Below, piece by piece: positions 54,657 to 63,506 of a stretch of DNA of 64,000 nucleotides. A program made the translations under genes and the position numbers. This stretch comes from Proteiniphilum sp. UBA5384. Lineage in GTDB: Bacteria; Bacteroidota; Bacteroidia; Bacteroidales; Dysgonomonadaceae. The number at the start of each line of letters is the position of its first letter. Position 1 is the first letter of the stretch. The stretch lies in the NCBI RefSeq assembly GCF_002410825.1, contig NZ_DHOS01000002.1, positions 1-64,000 on the forward strand. The letters are read 5' to 3'. The notes below the pieces were generated by a model. The model was given only the letters and a program-made list of their open reading frames with translations. It had not been told where the DNA came from and ran no database searches.

Positions 54657-56633
54657 TCAATTCACCCTCTCAAGCGTGATCAAATTGAGTTCGAACTGGT
54701 CGGCTTTACCGTTATTTCTCACATGAAACGTAATGGAGTTTGTCTGTGGCGTAAGTTGTATATCTCCCACATGGACATTCTCCCTGAAGGTTTCTTTGTC
54801 GGATTTTGTCGAAATCCACTCCGACAGTCGATTCTGCCGTTGCCAAACCTGAAAATCGGCACCGTTCGGCTTCTCATGATAGTTGACCAACACTTTGTAT
54901 TTTCCTTCGGGTACGTCTGAGAGCATCACTCTTACGGCTCCCTGTCCAAAAGAGGTAAGCATCAACCCTCTGTCCTGAATGACCTGTATCCCTCTCTCAG
55001 GAGTAATTTCCATTAATTGCGGGAAATAGATATGGGTAGTTGGAAAATAAACCTCTCTTAACTCCGCAGTGGGTTCCATTCGCTCTTTCAGAGGCTGGTC
55101 TGCATAAAAGAATGCCACCGAAGTATAATCCACCGGAAAATTATTTCCTACTTCGCCGTGTTCCATGCCATGATAGAACTCTTTTTCAAACGGCATCTTA
55201 TCCGAAAGGAAAAAACGATAACCTCCGGTACGTGCCATCGGCAAGGAATAATCAAGCGAACCGTGTATCGGCATGCTGATTCCCCTGTCCCACCGATCGA
55301 GCAGCGCATACCACCCTCCGTTATAATAATCTTCCGATCCGGTACCATGCAGGCGCATTTTTCCATCCACATAAGTAGTATCATCACCTTCGAAGAATAG
55401 AGTCATACCCGGTCGCAAACCCTGTGCCTGATGGACTGTTCCCACGTAATGCCCTTTTCCTTTGGTTTCCATAAAAGTATAGAACTGTCCCGGTTCAGGC
55501 CTCTCCCTTCTCCATACGGTATATAATTTTCCTTCTTCTTCTATATCCCTCGGATTATTGTTATAATAGACTTTTACATTTGCTGTAACGGCATTTTGTT
55601 GTACACCGTCTCTCTTTCTATAGATAAACTTCATTGAAGCCGATTGATCGAAAGGCATGGGCAGGTAACAGTAGTTGGATGTGCCCTGCCGCCCCATTAC
55701 GATACTGCGCATCGCCGGTTTTCCATAAGCATACCCAAAGAAATCGGCAAGCGGGGCATAAATCGCCTCAACTTCTTCATCATCCCATTTTACGGAAAGG
55801 ATGATATCCTTATAGGAGCCTTCGAAAGCAGTGCCGCCATCAATTTCAAAACCGATGATACGACCGCCGATTGTTCTCTCCAAGGAAACTTCTTTTCCCG
55901 GTTCAAGAATAAACGACATTTCCTGGGTGAGATAATCGGCCGAGCGACCAGTAGCATAGCGGTTTACTGTAGGTGATATATCAGCCCACACGTCACTCAC
56001 CTCTGCCAATACTTCCTTATCGGAAGTAGAAAAATTGCCTGTCCAGCTTTCCACTTGTTTTCCGGGTAGCATCCGGTATTGAATTTGATGGAACATAATT
56101 TGCTCTCCCTGAAATACAATCTTCAGTGATTTTGCAAAGGGAATGGGGATATAGCTGTAATACCCACCTATTTCGTTACCACAAACCGGTTTTACGAAGG
56201 GATAAACTTCTCCGGAAAAAAGATCCATAAAGCGGATTTTCAAACGTGGAATCCGCTCTCCATCAAAATAAAACAACAATGTGTCTTCGGTAGGTGTAGG
56301 AGTCCATATACGGTTTACTACACCCGGTCCTTCAAATTCTGCCAGCACTAGTCCCTCTTTTTCCTTACGGATAAAGGAATAAGTACCATTGAAGCCATCG
56401 TCATTCCCTCCTGTCCGGTCGTAACTTGACTCCTGTTCTATCAATTGATTATGTCGATATGAAGGCAACCGGTCCACTCTTTTCAAAAGCTCTACTTCGT
56501 CACTCCACCGGTAGGTTTTATTTTGACCGTTTACCTGAAAGAGCCCTGATAAAAACATGAGGATAAGTAATAATGTCTTAACTCCCGTTCTCCTCGTAAT
56601 TCCTTTCATTATATTTATGATTTTTGTATCCAT
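54657..56633 (-). CDS. DUF2961/GH172 family protein, long form
   Basis: A 658-residue exported protein; a long positively charged start precedes the hydrophobic signal segment (about 18-36). The DUF2961 core includes EFEGPGVVNRIWTPTPTEDT near 93-112, IPIPFAKSLKI, and LHGTGSEDYYNGGWYALLDRW near 432-452. A C-terminal beta domain follows (KVLVNYHEKPNGADFQVW). GH172 enzymes act on fructofuranosides or arabinofuranosides. Relative to the shorter neighbour, the GEGEIKF stretch before GTGxEDY is replaced by RPGMTLFFEGDD, so one expected acidic residue is absent or shifted. That may mean a different subfamily or mechanism. Confidence 0.85.
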   Translation of the reverse strand: MDTKIINIMKGITRRTGVKTLLLILMFLSGLFQVNGQNKTYRWSDEVELLKRVDRLPSYRHNQLIEQESSYDRTGGNDDGFNGTYSFIRKEKEGLVLAEFEGPGVVNRIWTPTPTEDTLLFYFDGERIPRLKIRFMDLFSGEVYPFVKPVCGNEIGGYYSYIPIPFAKSLKIVFQGEQIMFHQIQYRMLPGKQVESWTGNFSTSDKEVLAEVSDVWADISPTVNRYATGRSADYLTQEMSFILEPGKEVSLERTIGGRIIGFEIDGGTAFEGSYKDIILSVKWDDEEVEAIYAPLADFFGYAYGKPAMRSIVMGRQGTSNYCYLPMPFDQSASMKFIYRKRDGVQQNAVTANVKVYYNNNPRDIEEEGKLYTVWRRERPEPGQFYTFMETKGKGHYVGTVHQAQGLRPGMTLFFEGDDTTYVDGKMRLHGTGSEDYYNGGWYALLDRWDRGISMPIHGSLDYSLPMARTGGYRFFLSDKMPFEKEFYHGMEHGEVGNNFPVDYTSVAFFYADQPLKERMEPTAELREVYFPTTHIYFPQLMEITPERGIQVIQDRGLMLTSFGQGAVRVMLSDVPEGKYKVLVNYHEKPNGADFQVWQRQNRLSEWISTKSDKETFRENVHVGDIQLTPQTNSITFHVRNNGKADQFELNLITLERVN

Positions 56634-56654
56634 TTTATAATTAAGCGCATATAA

Positions 56655-57821
56655 TCAATTCACTTCTAACTCTTCCCAGGAAGGAAGCTTGGGGAACGAG
56701 GCATGAGGCTCTTTCTGATACCAGAAAGTAGTAGATGAGATATCCGATTGCTGTGGCAGGTAACGGTGTCCATGCCGCCAACCTAAATCCTGAATTGTGA
56801 TTCTCAAGTCTTTTTTAAACCGTATCGGATCCATCACGTGCCAGCGATACATTCCGAATCGCTGCCCGGATCTGTAGGTAATTTCGGGAGGCAATACCTG
56901 CACCAATCCGGCATAAGGTGTTGTAAAAGTAACGTACTTCCCGTGCCGGTCGAAATTATACGATCCGCAGAAATAATCCTCAGTCCCGGTTCCTATGATG
57001 GTAGGGAATTGCTTATCTCCATCCATGAAGAATTTGATCTCTCCTTCACCCCACCAACCATTGTTATTCACTTGCCAGGCCATATAGACACCTACATAGT
57101 GCCCTTCTCCCTTTATTCCGTCGATAATGGTATAATCGGAGGTTTCATTCACTTTTGTGCGACGGAATTGTGCATGGAAATAGGCAGCATCGTCGGGTAC
57201 ATCCGTCAATGTATAATCGACCTGGTAGTAAAGGTTCATCGGCTCATCATCATTGATATTGGTCATGGTGATCCTGCATTTTTTACGGAATGGCATCACC
57301 CAATAGCAATTGAATGCACTTCCCGGATTAACGGTTACCGGCAGAGAATTCAGATGGGCATATTCATTCCACCCCATGCCAAAGAAATCACCCACAGGTA
57401 CCTCTACTGATGGTTCCATTTCATCATCCCAATAGATACGTATAATGGAAAAACGCCAGTTACCGGTCGGTGTCATCCAGATATGCTGAATGGCACCCGG
57501 TCCTTCAATTTCGGCCATGGTAAATGTTTCTCCCGGATTGATGGTCACAAACGGATTCACTTTCCAGCCCTGCCCCAAATCACGGGCAGGAGTCGTGGCA
57601 TTGGCCGTATTGCGGGGTGCATTGGAATCCGGAATAGCCATCCCCCCCTTTCCTTTTTCCCCGGTAAAGTTTTCGGGACTGATAGAACGTGTTTCCGCAT
57701 TAGATAGCCGATATAGGTTTCCCATATTCATATCCAATCCGTTGAAATCTCGGTTTTGGGAGAAAATACTTGTTGTAAGTGCGATACAAAAAAGAAAAAT
57801 GAAAGTTGGCTTTAAACGCAT
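56655..57821 (-). CDS. DUF2961/GH172 family glycosidase, short form
   Basis: A 388-residue exported enzyme (signal peptide ending near IFSQ, residue 22). ATG 57821 is used rather than TTG 57830. The core matches characterised GH172: ITNINDDEPMNLYYQVDY, GHYVGVYMAWQVNNNGWWGEGEIKFFMDGD (in part, near 230-255) and IGTGTEDYFCGSYNF near 266. As I recall, the catalytic pair of this family are two glutamates about 20 residues apart, which fits E in GEGE and E in GTEDY. Enzymes of this family from Dysgonomonas and Bifidobacterium act on D-arabinofuranose or D-fructofuranose linkages. It is 21 bases upstream of the second GH172 gene, within one operon. Confidence 0.88.
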   Translation of the reverse strand: MRLKPTFIFLFCIALTTSIFSQNRDFNGLDMNMGNLYRLSNAETRSISPENFTGEKGKGGMAIPDSNAPRNTANATTPARDLGQGWKVNPFVTINPGETFTMAEIEGPGAIQHIWMTPTGNWRFSIIRIYWDDEMEPSVEVPVGDFFGMGWNEYAHLNSLPVTVNPGSAFNCYWVMPFRKKCRITMTNINDDEPMNLYYQVDYTLTDVPDDAAYFHAQFRRTKVNETSDYTIIDGIKGEGHYVGVYMAWQVNNNGWWGEGEIKFFMDGDKQFPTIIGTGTEDYFCGSYNFDRHGKYVTFTTPYAGLVQVLPPEITYRSGQRFGMYRWHVMDPIRFKKDLRITIQDLGWRHGHRYLPQQSDISSTTFWYQKEPHASFPKLPSWEELEVN

Positions 57822-57938
57822 AATAAACAAATTAAAAATTATGATATTCTTATTCTATTGATTAATTTCTTATCTCAAAGATATTATATTTTTCCACATC
57901 CATAGATTTATCACCATTTGCATGTGGAAATTGTATTT

Positions 57939-59180
57939 TCATTTTACCATTAAATATTGAAATGTTTCTTTCTTAAATGACATTTCCGGATATATCATTT
58001 CTTTACTTTTAAAAAAATCTCCATTTATCATTCCTGTCAACCGGGGATGAATTGTTGAGTTATTAAAGTGAGTATGAAAAACATAAAACCAGTTATCATT
58101 TTTATCTTTAAAAAAATCCCCATGTCCCGTACCGTTTAATCCTATAAGATTACGGCTTAAAATAGGGTTCTCGTCATGTTTTTCCCAAGGACCAAATGGG
58201 GATTCACTCACGGCATACCCCAGTGCATAGTCTTTATTTTCAAAATGATTTGCAGAATAAAACAAATAATAAAGGTCATTATTTTTCAAGACTGTAGGTC
58301 CCTCTGCAACCTTCCAATTTATCTGTTGAGTGTCCTCCCATCCTGTTTCTGCAGAGATACAAAGTTTCAGTGTTTCTTTTTTAATATCGGACAGGTTTTC
58401 GTTTAATTGTGCCACATAAATTTTATTTCCTGTCAACAATTTTACAAAGTAAATATATGCTTTTCCATCATCATCAATAAAAATATATGGATCAATTTGC
58501 CGGGTGTCCCCTGAAAGAACTGTATGTTGTTTGAAAGGACCTAAAGGTGAATTACTTTTTGCGATGGCTATATTTTCGTCTGCTGTATAAGCCATGTAAA
58601 TTTCATCGTTATATAAAAAAACCTGAGGTGCCCAGAATCCGGAAGAACCAAAAACATTTCCCTTCTTCAATGCAAACCCCTGAAGTGTACCGGATGGACC
58701 ATCCCATTTTCTCAAATCATTTGATTTATACACCAAAAATCCCTGATCAACATCGCCGCCTTTGCCTCCCGTGCCATACAGATAATAAATATTATTATAA
58801 AGGAAAATGGTAGGGTCAGCCAGTTCTATTTTTTCCATTAACTGGAAATTAAAAATCACTATATTCGATCGTTTTTCATCGCTCACAACAGTAACATCTA
58901 TGTTTCCATCCACCTTTTCAGGAACAATGACAACCACTTTTTCCTTATTTGATTCGAGTATTGTTGCGGGATGAATGCCGAAATTCACTTTGGGTAAAGA
59001 GGGAAAATTCTTTCCACGTAGAGTAATCGTATCTCCCGGTATTCCTATGCTGGGCATTAATAAATTGAGGACGATTTCATCCTTGGTGACAATTTCAGTT
59101 TCCTCTTCCGGGTGAGAATTTTGGCATCCCAACAAAAGAACAAAAATGAAAAGAACAGATAATCCGTCAGTTAAATACAT
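57939..59180 (-). CDS. GH43-family glycosidase lipoprotein with IPT/TIG domain
   Basis: A 413-residue surface lipoprotein; the lipobox LLLGC puts the lipid on C19. Residues about 38-112 are an IPT/TIG immunoglobulin-like domain (PSIGIPGDTITLRGKNFPS in part). The five-bladed propeller follows with the GH43 triad: ELADPTIF (base D122), RQIDPYIFIDDDG (second Asp) and VAEGPTVLKNNDLYYLF (acid Glu). GH43 enzymes with this layout are beta-xylosidases or alpha-L-arabinofuranosidases. Codon use is more AT-rich than in the neighbouring GH172 genes. The hairpin at 59229-59264 separates it from the upstream sus genes. Confidence 0.9.
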   Translation of the reverse strand: MYLTDGLSVLFIFVLLLGCQNSHPEEETEIVTKDEIVLNLLMPSIGIPGDTITLRGKNFPSLPKVNFGIHPATILESNKEKVVVIVPEKVDGNIDVTVVSDEKRSNIVIFNFQLMEKIELADPTIFLYNNIYYLYGTGGKGGDVDQGFLVYKSNDLRKWDGPSGTLQGFALKKGNVFGSSGFWAPQVFLYNDEIYMAYTADENIAIAKSNSPLGPFKQHTVLSGDTRQIDPYIFIDDDGKAYIYFVKLLTGNKIYVAQLNENLSDIKKETLKLCISAETGWEDTQQINWKVAEGPTVLKNNDLYYLFYSANHFENKDYALGYAVSESPFGPWEKHDENPILSRNLIGLNGTGHGDFFKDKNDNWFYVFHTHFNNSTIHPRLTGMINGDFFKSKEMIYPEMSFKKETFQYLMVK

Positions 59181-59228
59181 AAGAGTCTTTTAGTTTAACG
59201 AATTAATTTACATTATAAATAAAATAGT

Positions 59229-59264
59229 AACCTTTGCCGAAGCATAAATGCCCCGGCAAAGGTT
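59229..59264 (-). terminator. Hairpin inside the PUL, between DUF4886 and GH43 genes
   Basis: AACCTTTGCCG (59229-59239) pairs perfectly with CGGCAAAGGTT (59254-59264), 11 bp with a 14-base loop; the minus strand continues ACTATTTTATTT, a weak U-rich tract. It would act as a terminator or partial attenuator, giving more sus mRNA than glycosidase mRNA. Confidence 0.65.
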
Positions 59265-59274
59265 AAAACAGATA

Positions 59275-61542
59275 TTATATCCCGGGTAGGACAAATCCTT
59301 CGGGAGTGACAATCATTGCATTGATATAATAAAATCCATCGGGATTGTTATTATTGGGACCGGCAGAAATTCTGATATCTATAGTACCAAATTCTGTGGG
59401 CTTAATACCGTCCACGATAGCGACCTCTGATCTGTTTTTTGATGTTTCAAGCAGATCAAAGCCACTGTTATCACCTATTGCTTCATACTTTGTTTCCCTC
59501 TTATCAGTTGCATCTCTTCTTGAACCATAGAACACAAACTGGTATTTCTTATCCGGATTCAAATTATAGATCGTAAATCCGGATACAGGAGTATTTTTAT
59601 CACCATAAAAAGCATCCTGGCATACCTGTTGGGGAAGACCGATCGTGGTACTCAATTCACCCGATTCGTTTCTATTGGTAAACCGCGCAGTAATACTCAT
59701 CGCTATACCGGTAAAGCTACCGTTGGCATCTGCCATATCCAGAAGCGGTGCATTGCCGTTGTCAGGAAAATGAAGGAATGGTGCAGAAGCCTGTAGCATA
59801 CCGAAATCAACATAGATAGGTTGTTGCAATTCGAATGTACTCTTCTCTATCGGTACTTCCATACCGTCCGGCAAAAGCATCATTGCATTGATACCAAAGA
59901 AACCGTTCCAATGGGTATTATTGGGGCCCGGCTTCATTTTAATGGCAATGGTTGCATCATCAGCCGGTTCAATACCTTCTATCACAACAATTTTACCCAG
60001 ATTGTTATCGTTATCGAGCAAGCCTGTTTTCTGATTCTTACCCACTACATTGAACTCTGTCTCGGTGTTATTATCATTGATAGAACCATATAAAACCAAG
60101 GTATATTTTATATCTCTATTCAGGTTTGAGAGAGTCAGGCTACTTTGAGGTGTAACTTTTCCATCCGTAAAGAACATATCTTCCGAAGCAGTCTTTGGTA
60201 ATCCGAGGACATTCTCCAACCCTCTGGACAAGGTACCGGTAAATCGTTCTGAAACTTCAATGGCGAAATTGGAATTGTTCCCATCTATATCTTTCAGCCC
60301 TCCCAATTTGACATCATTAGGGGATTTGAAATTATTAAATGGTGCCGGTGATTCCACCGGACCGAAGTCTATAAATATCGGAGCCTGCAGAATAAATTCA
60401 TTGGGACCCGGTTCTTTGAAATCTTCCAATTCAGTTATCTGTTTGGGGTTACTCACCGCATAATAGGCTGCTTCTTTTGCCAGTTCTATATCAAATTTCA
60501 ATAAGCCGTCCGGTTCAAAATCATTTTCCCTGATACCACCGAAGAGAGCTTCAAACCAAGCGGAGGCTGCCGTAAAACGACCTATAAGCAAGTTCAGATG
60601 GTAACCGTCACGAGTAAACTTATCTCCTATATAGCTGGTTCGGCCATTTTGTATGGCAGTGCCTGCCGGCACTATGATATCAATATCCGTCAATTCTTTT
60701 GCTTTCCATGCTGTCTCCACGATGGCATTGTACATTTTCATCTGGTCATTGTCGTAGTTGGGAAATCCGGAATGGTTGGAATCTTCTGCATACGCCCATG
60801 TTTGGTGGAGAATATATTGTATGTCGGGATTGGTAGAATAATTTTGGGCATATTCCACCAATTTCGGCAGGTATTCCTGATATCCGTCAAATATTCCCGA
60901 TAACTGGCTGACTTCCTGAAAACTGATATAATCCCAATTCTCGCGTGTAAGGGCGTTCAAAATAGTCTGTTCATTAAAACTGTTCTTGGAACCGTCCGGA
61001 CTTATCAACCTCAACTGGTATGCAGGGTTGTCTTCTGAAATATTTTTCCAGTGCCCTTCCAGCGACTGTCCGCCAATATACATGTTTCCAATCATTACTT
61101 TGCGGCCTGACGCGGCCGCCAGGTCATAGAGATAATTTTCCACCGCATCTTCCGAGAAACTATTCCCTATCGTCAATATCTTGAAAACACGCTCCTTTCC
61201 TACCGTTAAATCAGAAAAATACTTCAGATTACCATCGGTAGATTCAATCTTGATCACAGAGGTCCCTTCAGACAATCCGGTAATGATGGCCGTATGGTTA
61301 TCGAGAGGCTCAATAGAGGCAATATCGGCATCCAGGATTGTCCATTCAAAGGTCTTGGACTCACCGCCCAAACTGTCTGTAGCAGCTTTAATTACAAACT
61401 TTTCACCGGGTGTAATAGAGATGGCGGTTTTATTCAGGCTCACAAATTGTCTGCCCGACAAATCCACCGAAAAATCATCATTACAAGCCAAACTGCTGAA
61501 TAAAACGGTCAGCAGGGTTAATAATATTTTTATTTTCTTCAT
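59275..61542 (-). CDS. DUF4886 lipoprotein with tandem C-terminal domains
   Basis: A 755-residue surface lipoprotein. Starting at ATG 61542 (MKKIKILLTLL; ATG 61551 is an alternative), the lipobox SSLAC lipidates C20. Then come a bacterial Ig-like domain type 2 (about 30-110) and a DUF4886 SGNH-hydrolase-like domain (about 120-350) with IGNSFSEDAVE as the serine block and RDGYHLN as the His block. Two homologous C-terminal domains follow (about 384-560 and 572-755), beginning PIFIDFGP and PIYVDFGM and ending FGINAMMLLPDG and YYINAMIVTPEG. The SGNH domain suggests deacetylation or de-esterification of glycans, and the repeats may bind carbohydrate; both are inferred. Confidence 0.85.
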   Translation of the reverse strand: MKKIKILLTLLTVLFSSLACNDDFSVDLSGRQFVSLNKTAISITPGEKFVIKAATDSLGGESKTFEWTILDADIASIEPLDNHTAIITGLSEGTSVIKIESTDGNLKYFSDLTVGKERVFKILTIGNSFSEDAVENYLYDLAAASGRKVMIGNMYIGGQSLEGHWKNISEDNPAYQLRLISPDGSKNSFNEQTILNALTRENWDYISFQEVSQLSGIFDGYQEYLPKLVEYAQNYSTNPDIQYILHQTWAYAEDSNHSGFPNYDNDQMKMYNAIVETAWKAKELTDIDIIVPAGTAIQNGRTSYIGDKFTRDGYHLNLLIGRFTAASAWFEALFGGIRENDFEPDGLLKFDIELAKEAAYYAVSNPKQITELEDFKEPGPNEFILQAPIFIDFGPVESPAPFNNFKSPNDVKLGGLKDIDGNNSNFAIEVSERFTGTLSRGLENVLGLPKTASEDMFFTDGKVTPQSSLTLSNLNRDIKYTLVLYGSINDNNTETEFNVVGKNQKTGLLDNDNNLGKIVVIEGIEPADDATIAIKMKPGPNNTHWNGFFGINAMMLLPDGMEVPIEKSTFELQQPIYVDFGMLQASAPFLHFPDNGNAPLLDMADANGSFTGIAMSITARFTNRNESGELSTTIGLPQQVCQDAFYGDKNTPVSGFTIYNLNPDKKYQFVFYGSRRDATDKRETKYEAIGDNSGFDLLETSKNRSEVAIVDGIKPTEFGTIDIRISAGPNNNNPDGFYYINAMIVTPEGFVLPGI

Positions 61543-61572
61543 AATTTCCATCTTATTTAATGAAATAGAATA

Positions 61573-63498
61573 TTAATATCCGGGTGCCTGTCTCAGATTA
61601 GGATTAATATCCATCTGATTCTGGGGGACCGGCCACAGGTACATCTTCTTGTTAAAGTAACGGTTTTTATAGAAAGTACGTTTATAAAAAGCGAGAGGAT
61701 CACTTACATCTTCACTTTTTTTCGTGCCATTTTTATTCATTCCATAGAGACCTACATTAAGATACTTTTCTCCCAACTTCCATCTTCTTAGATCATTAAA
61801 ACGAACTCCTTCACAATTGAACTCTATCCTACGTTCATGCTGGATAGCTTCTCTCATTTCCTCTTTACTTAAGCCCTCTTTCAAATCAGGAATTCCGGCA
61901 CGTTCCCTCACCAGGTTCACATATTCATACACTTCGTCATTGGGACCTTGAGATTCATTGATTGCTTCGGCATATCCGAGATAAGCTTCGGCAAGCCTAT
62001 ACAAAATTCCGGGTTGATTAGCGTAATACTTTCCATTCTTCGGATCCACATCCAAACTCACCCTTTTCCTGATATTATATCCGTTTTGCGGAGAGTCAAA
62101 AGTAGGTCCCGTATCTACTCCTCCACTTAAAAAGTTAACCCTCCTATTGGCCACGCTCAACCATTTTTCATTGAAAATTACCGATACATAAAAACGTGGC
62201 TCTCGATTACAATACATGTTGTATGTACCGTCAAGCGTTACAGGTCTCATGCCTGTGGCATTATCAGCCATACTGCTTGGTCCGCCGCCCGGCCATTTTG
62301 TTTGCCTCATTTCAGCTTGGACAGAAAAACCTTTTTCCACATATCCCGATTCAGGATTGATGATTGGAGAAGCATCGGCGTTGTATCCCAAAATGGGAGC
62401 GATTCCGTTTGCCATATAAAAAGCATCTACCAATTCCTGGGTCACACCCATTGCCGCATTTCCATTGATTCCTTTGGGAAGGTGATGCGACTGCCACCAG
62501 TGCATATCGTCACTACTTCCATCGACAGGCCTGACAAAGAGAATCTCTTTATTCCCGCTATTGATTGACTTGAGTGATAAATTGTAATATGACATGAAAG
62601 GATCGATAGAGCCATCGTTGTTGTACTCTTTGTATAACTCATGCCCGGCTTTATGTGCCGCATCTATCAAGTCCTTATGTGCGTTTGCGGCCCGCGTCCA
62701 TTTTTGTGCATCATATTCCGATTGAAAGAGATTCACCTCTTCGTTATTTTTCCAATCCACAAGATCAGGATTACCATTAAAAAGGGGACTTGCCGCAGTT
62801 AAAAGCATTTTTGCACGGACTGCGAGTGCCATAATGCTTGTAGCCCTACCCCAATCATTATTGTTGGGATATACATCGGGCAACTTTTTTGATACCTCTA
62901 TTAATTCCTGATCAATCCAGTCTACAATTTCAGCATAAGGTGTTTGACCAATCAATAATTCCTCAGTGGGTGCAGTCACATCATAAATTACCCCGGGTGC
63001 AAACGGAATGGAACCATACATTTCTATCATCAACGAATAGTAATAGGCAATAAGGAAACGCACCTCATTTTTCATCTGATCCACATATTCCTGGGTAAGG
63101 CCCGCTTCCGGTATAACTCTCACATTTTCAATGAATACCAATCCGGTACGGATACGTTTGGGCAATTCAGTCCAATAACTGGGATTCCATGCTGAATTTG
63201 GATTCCAGTTGGCGGTAGTATAATCATATACATTTTTCCAGCCAAAATCGCGCCATTCCTGAGGAATGGTAATATCATCTCCCATAATATTGAATCCCTG
63301 GTCCTTATAATATCCCCAAAGAGGAGCCGGTATGGATGAATAGACACTTGCCAACCAATCCTCAGTACGTATCTTGTCGGAAAAAACCTTGTCCATGGTC
63401 AGGAAATCATCGGGTTGATAGTCCAGATAGTCTGAACAACTTATCCCGAAGAATAACAAGGAACTCAACAATATAATTGTATATATATTCTTTTTCAT
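61573..63498 (-). CDS. SusD/RagB-family surface glycan-binding lipoprotein
   Basis: A 641-residue outer-membrane lipoprotein. GISC forms the lipobox with C21; SDYLDYQPDDFLTMDKVF is the classic SusD opening. The TPR-like helical core includes EVRFLIAYYYSLMIEMYGSIP near 145-165, and the C-terminal SusD_RagB domain includes REAIQHERRIEFNCEGVRFNDLRRWKLGEKY (in part, near 550-580). It forms the lid of a SusC channel and captures oligosaccharides. It ends 22 bases before the DUF4886 gene and follows susC at eight bases. Confidence 0.95.
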   Translation of the reverse strand: MKKNIYTIILLSSLLFFGISCSDYLDYQPDDFLTMDKVFSDKIRTEDWLASVYSSIPAPLWGYYKDQGFNIMGDDITIPQEWRDFGWKNVYDYTTANWNPNSAWNPSYWTELPKRIRTGLVFIENVRVIPEAGLTQEYVDQMKNEVRFLIAYYYSLMIEMYGSIPFAPGVIYDVTAPTEELLIGQTPYAEIVDWIDQELIEVSKKLPDVYPNNNDWGRATSIMALAVRAKMLLTAASPLFNGNPDLVDWKNNEEVNLFQSEYDAQKWTRAANAHKDLIDAAHKAGHELYKEYNNDGSIDPFMSYYNLSLKSINSGNKEILFVRPVDGSSDDMHWWQSHHLPKGINGNAAMGVTQELVDAFYMANGIAPILGYNADASPIINPESGYVEKGFSVQAEMRQTKWPGGGPSSMADNATGMRPVTLDGTYNMYCNREPRFYVSVIFNEKWLSVANRRVNFLSGGVDTGPTFDSPQNGYNIRKRVSLDVDPKNGKYYANQPGILYRLAEAYLGYAEAINESQGPNDEVYEYVNLVRERAGIPDLKEGLSKEEMREAIQHERRIEFNCEGVRFNDLRRWKLGEKYLNVGLYGMNKNGTKKSEDVSDPLAFYKRTFYKNRYFNKKMYLWPVPQNQMDINPNLRQAPGY

Positions 63499-63506
63499 GT
63501 CGTTTT

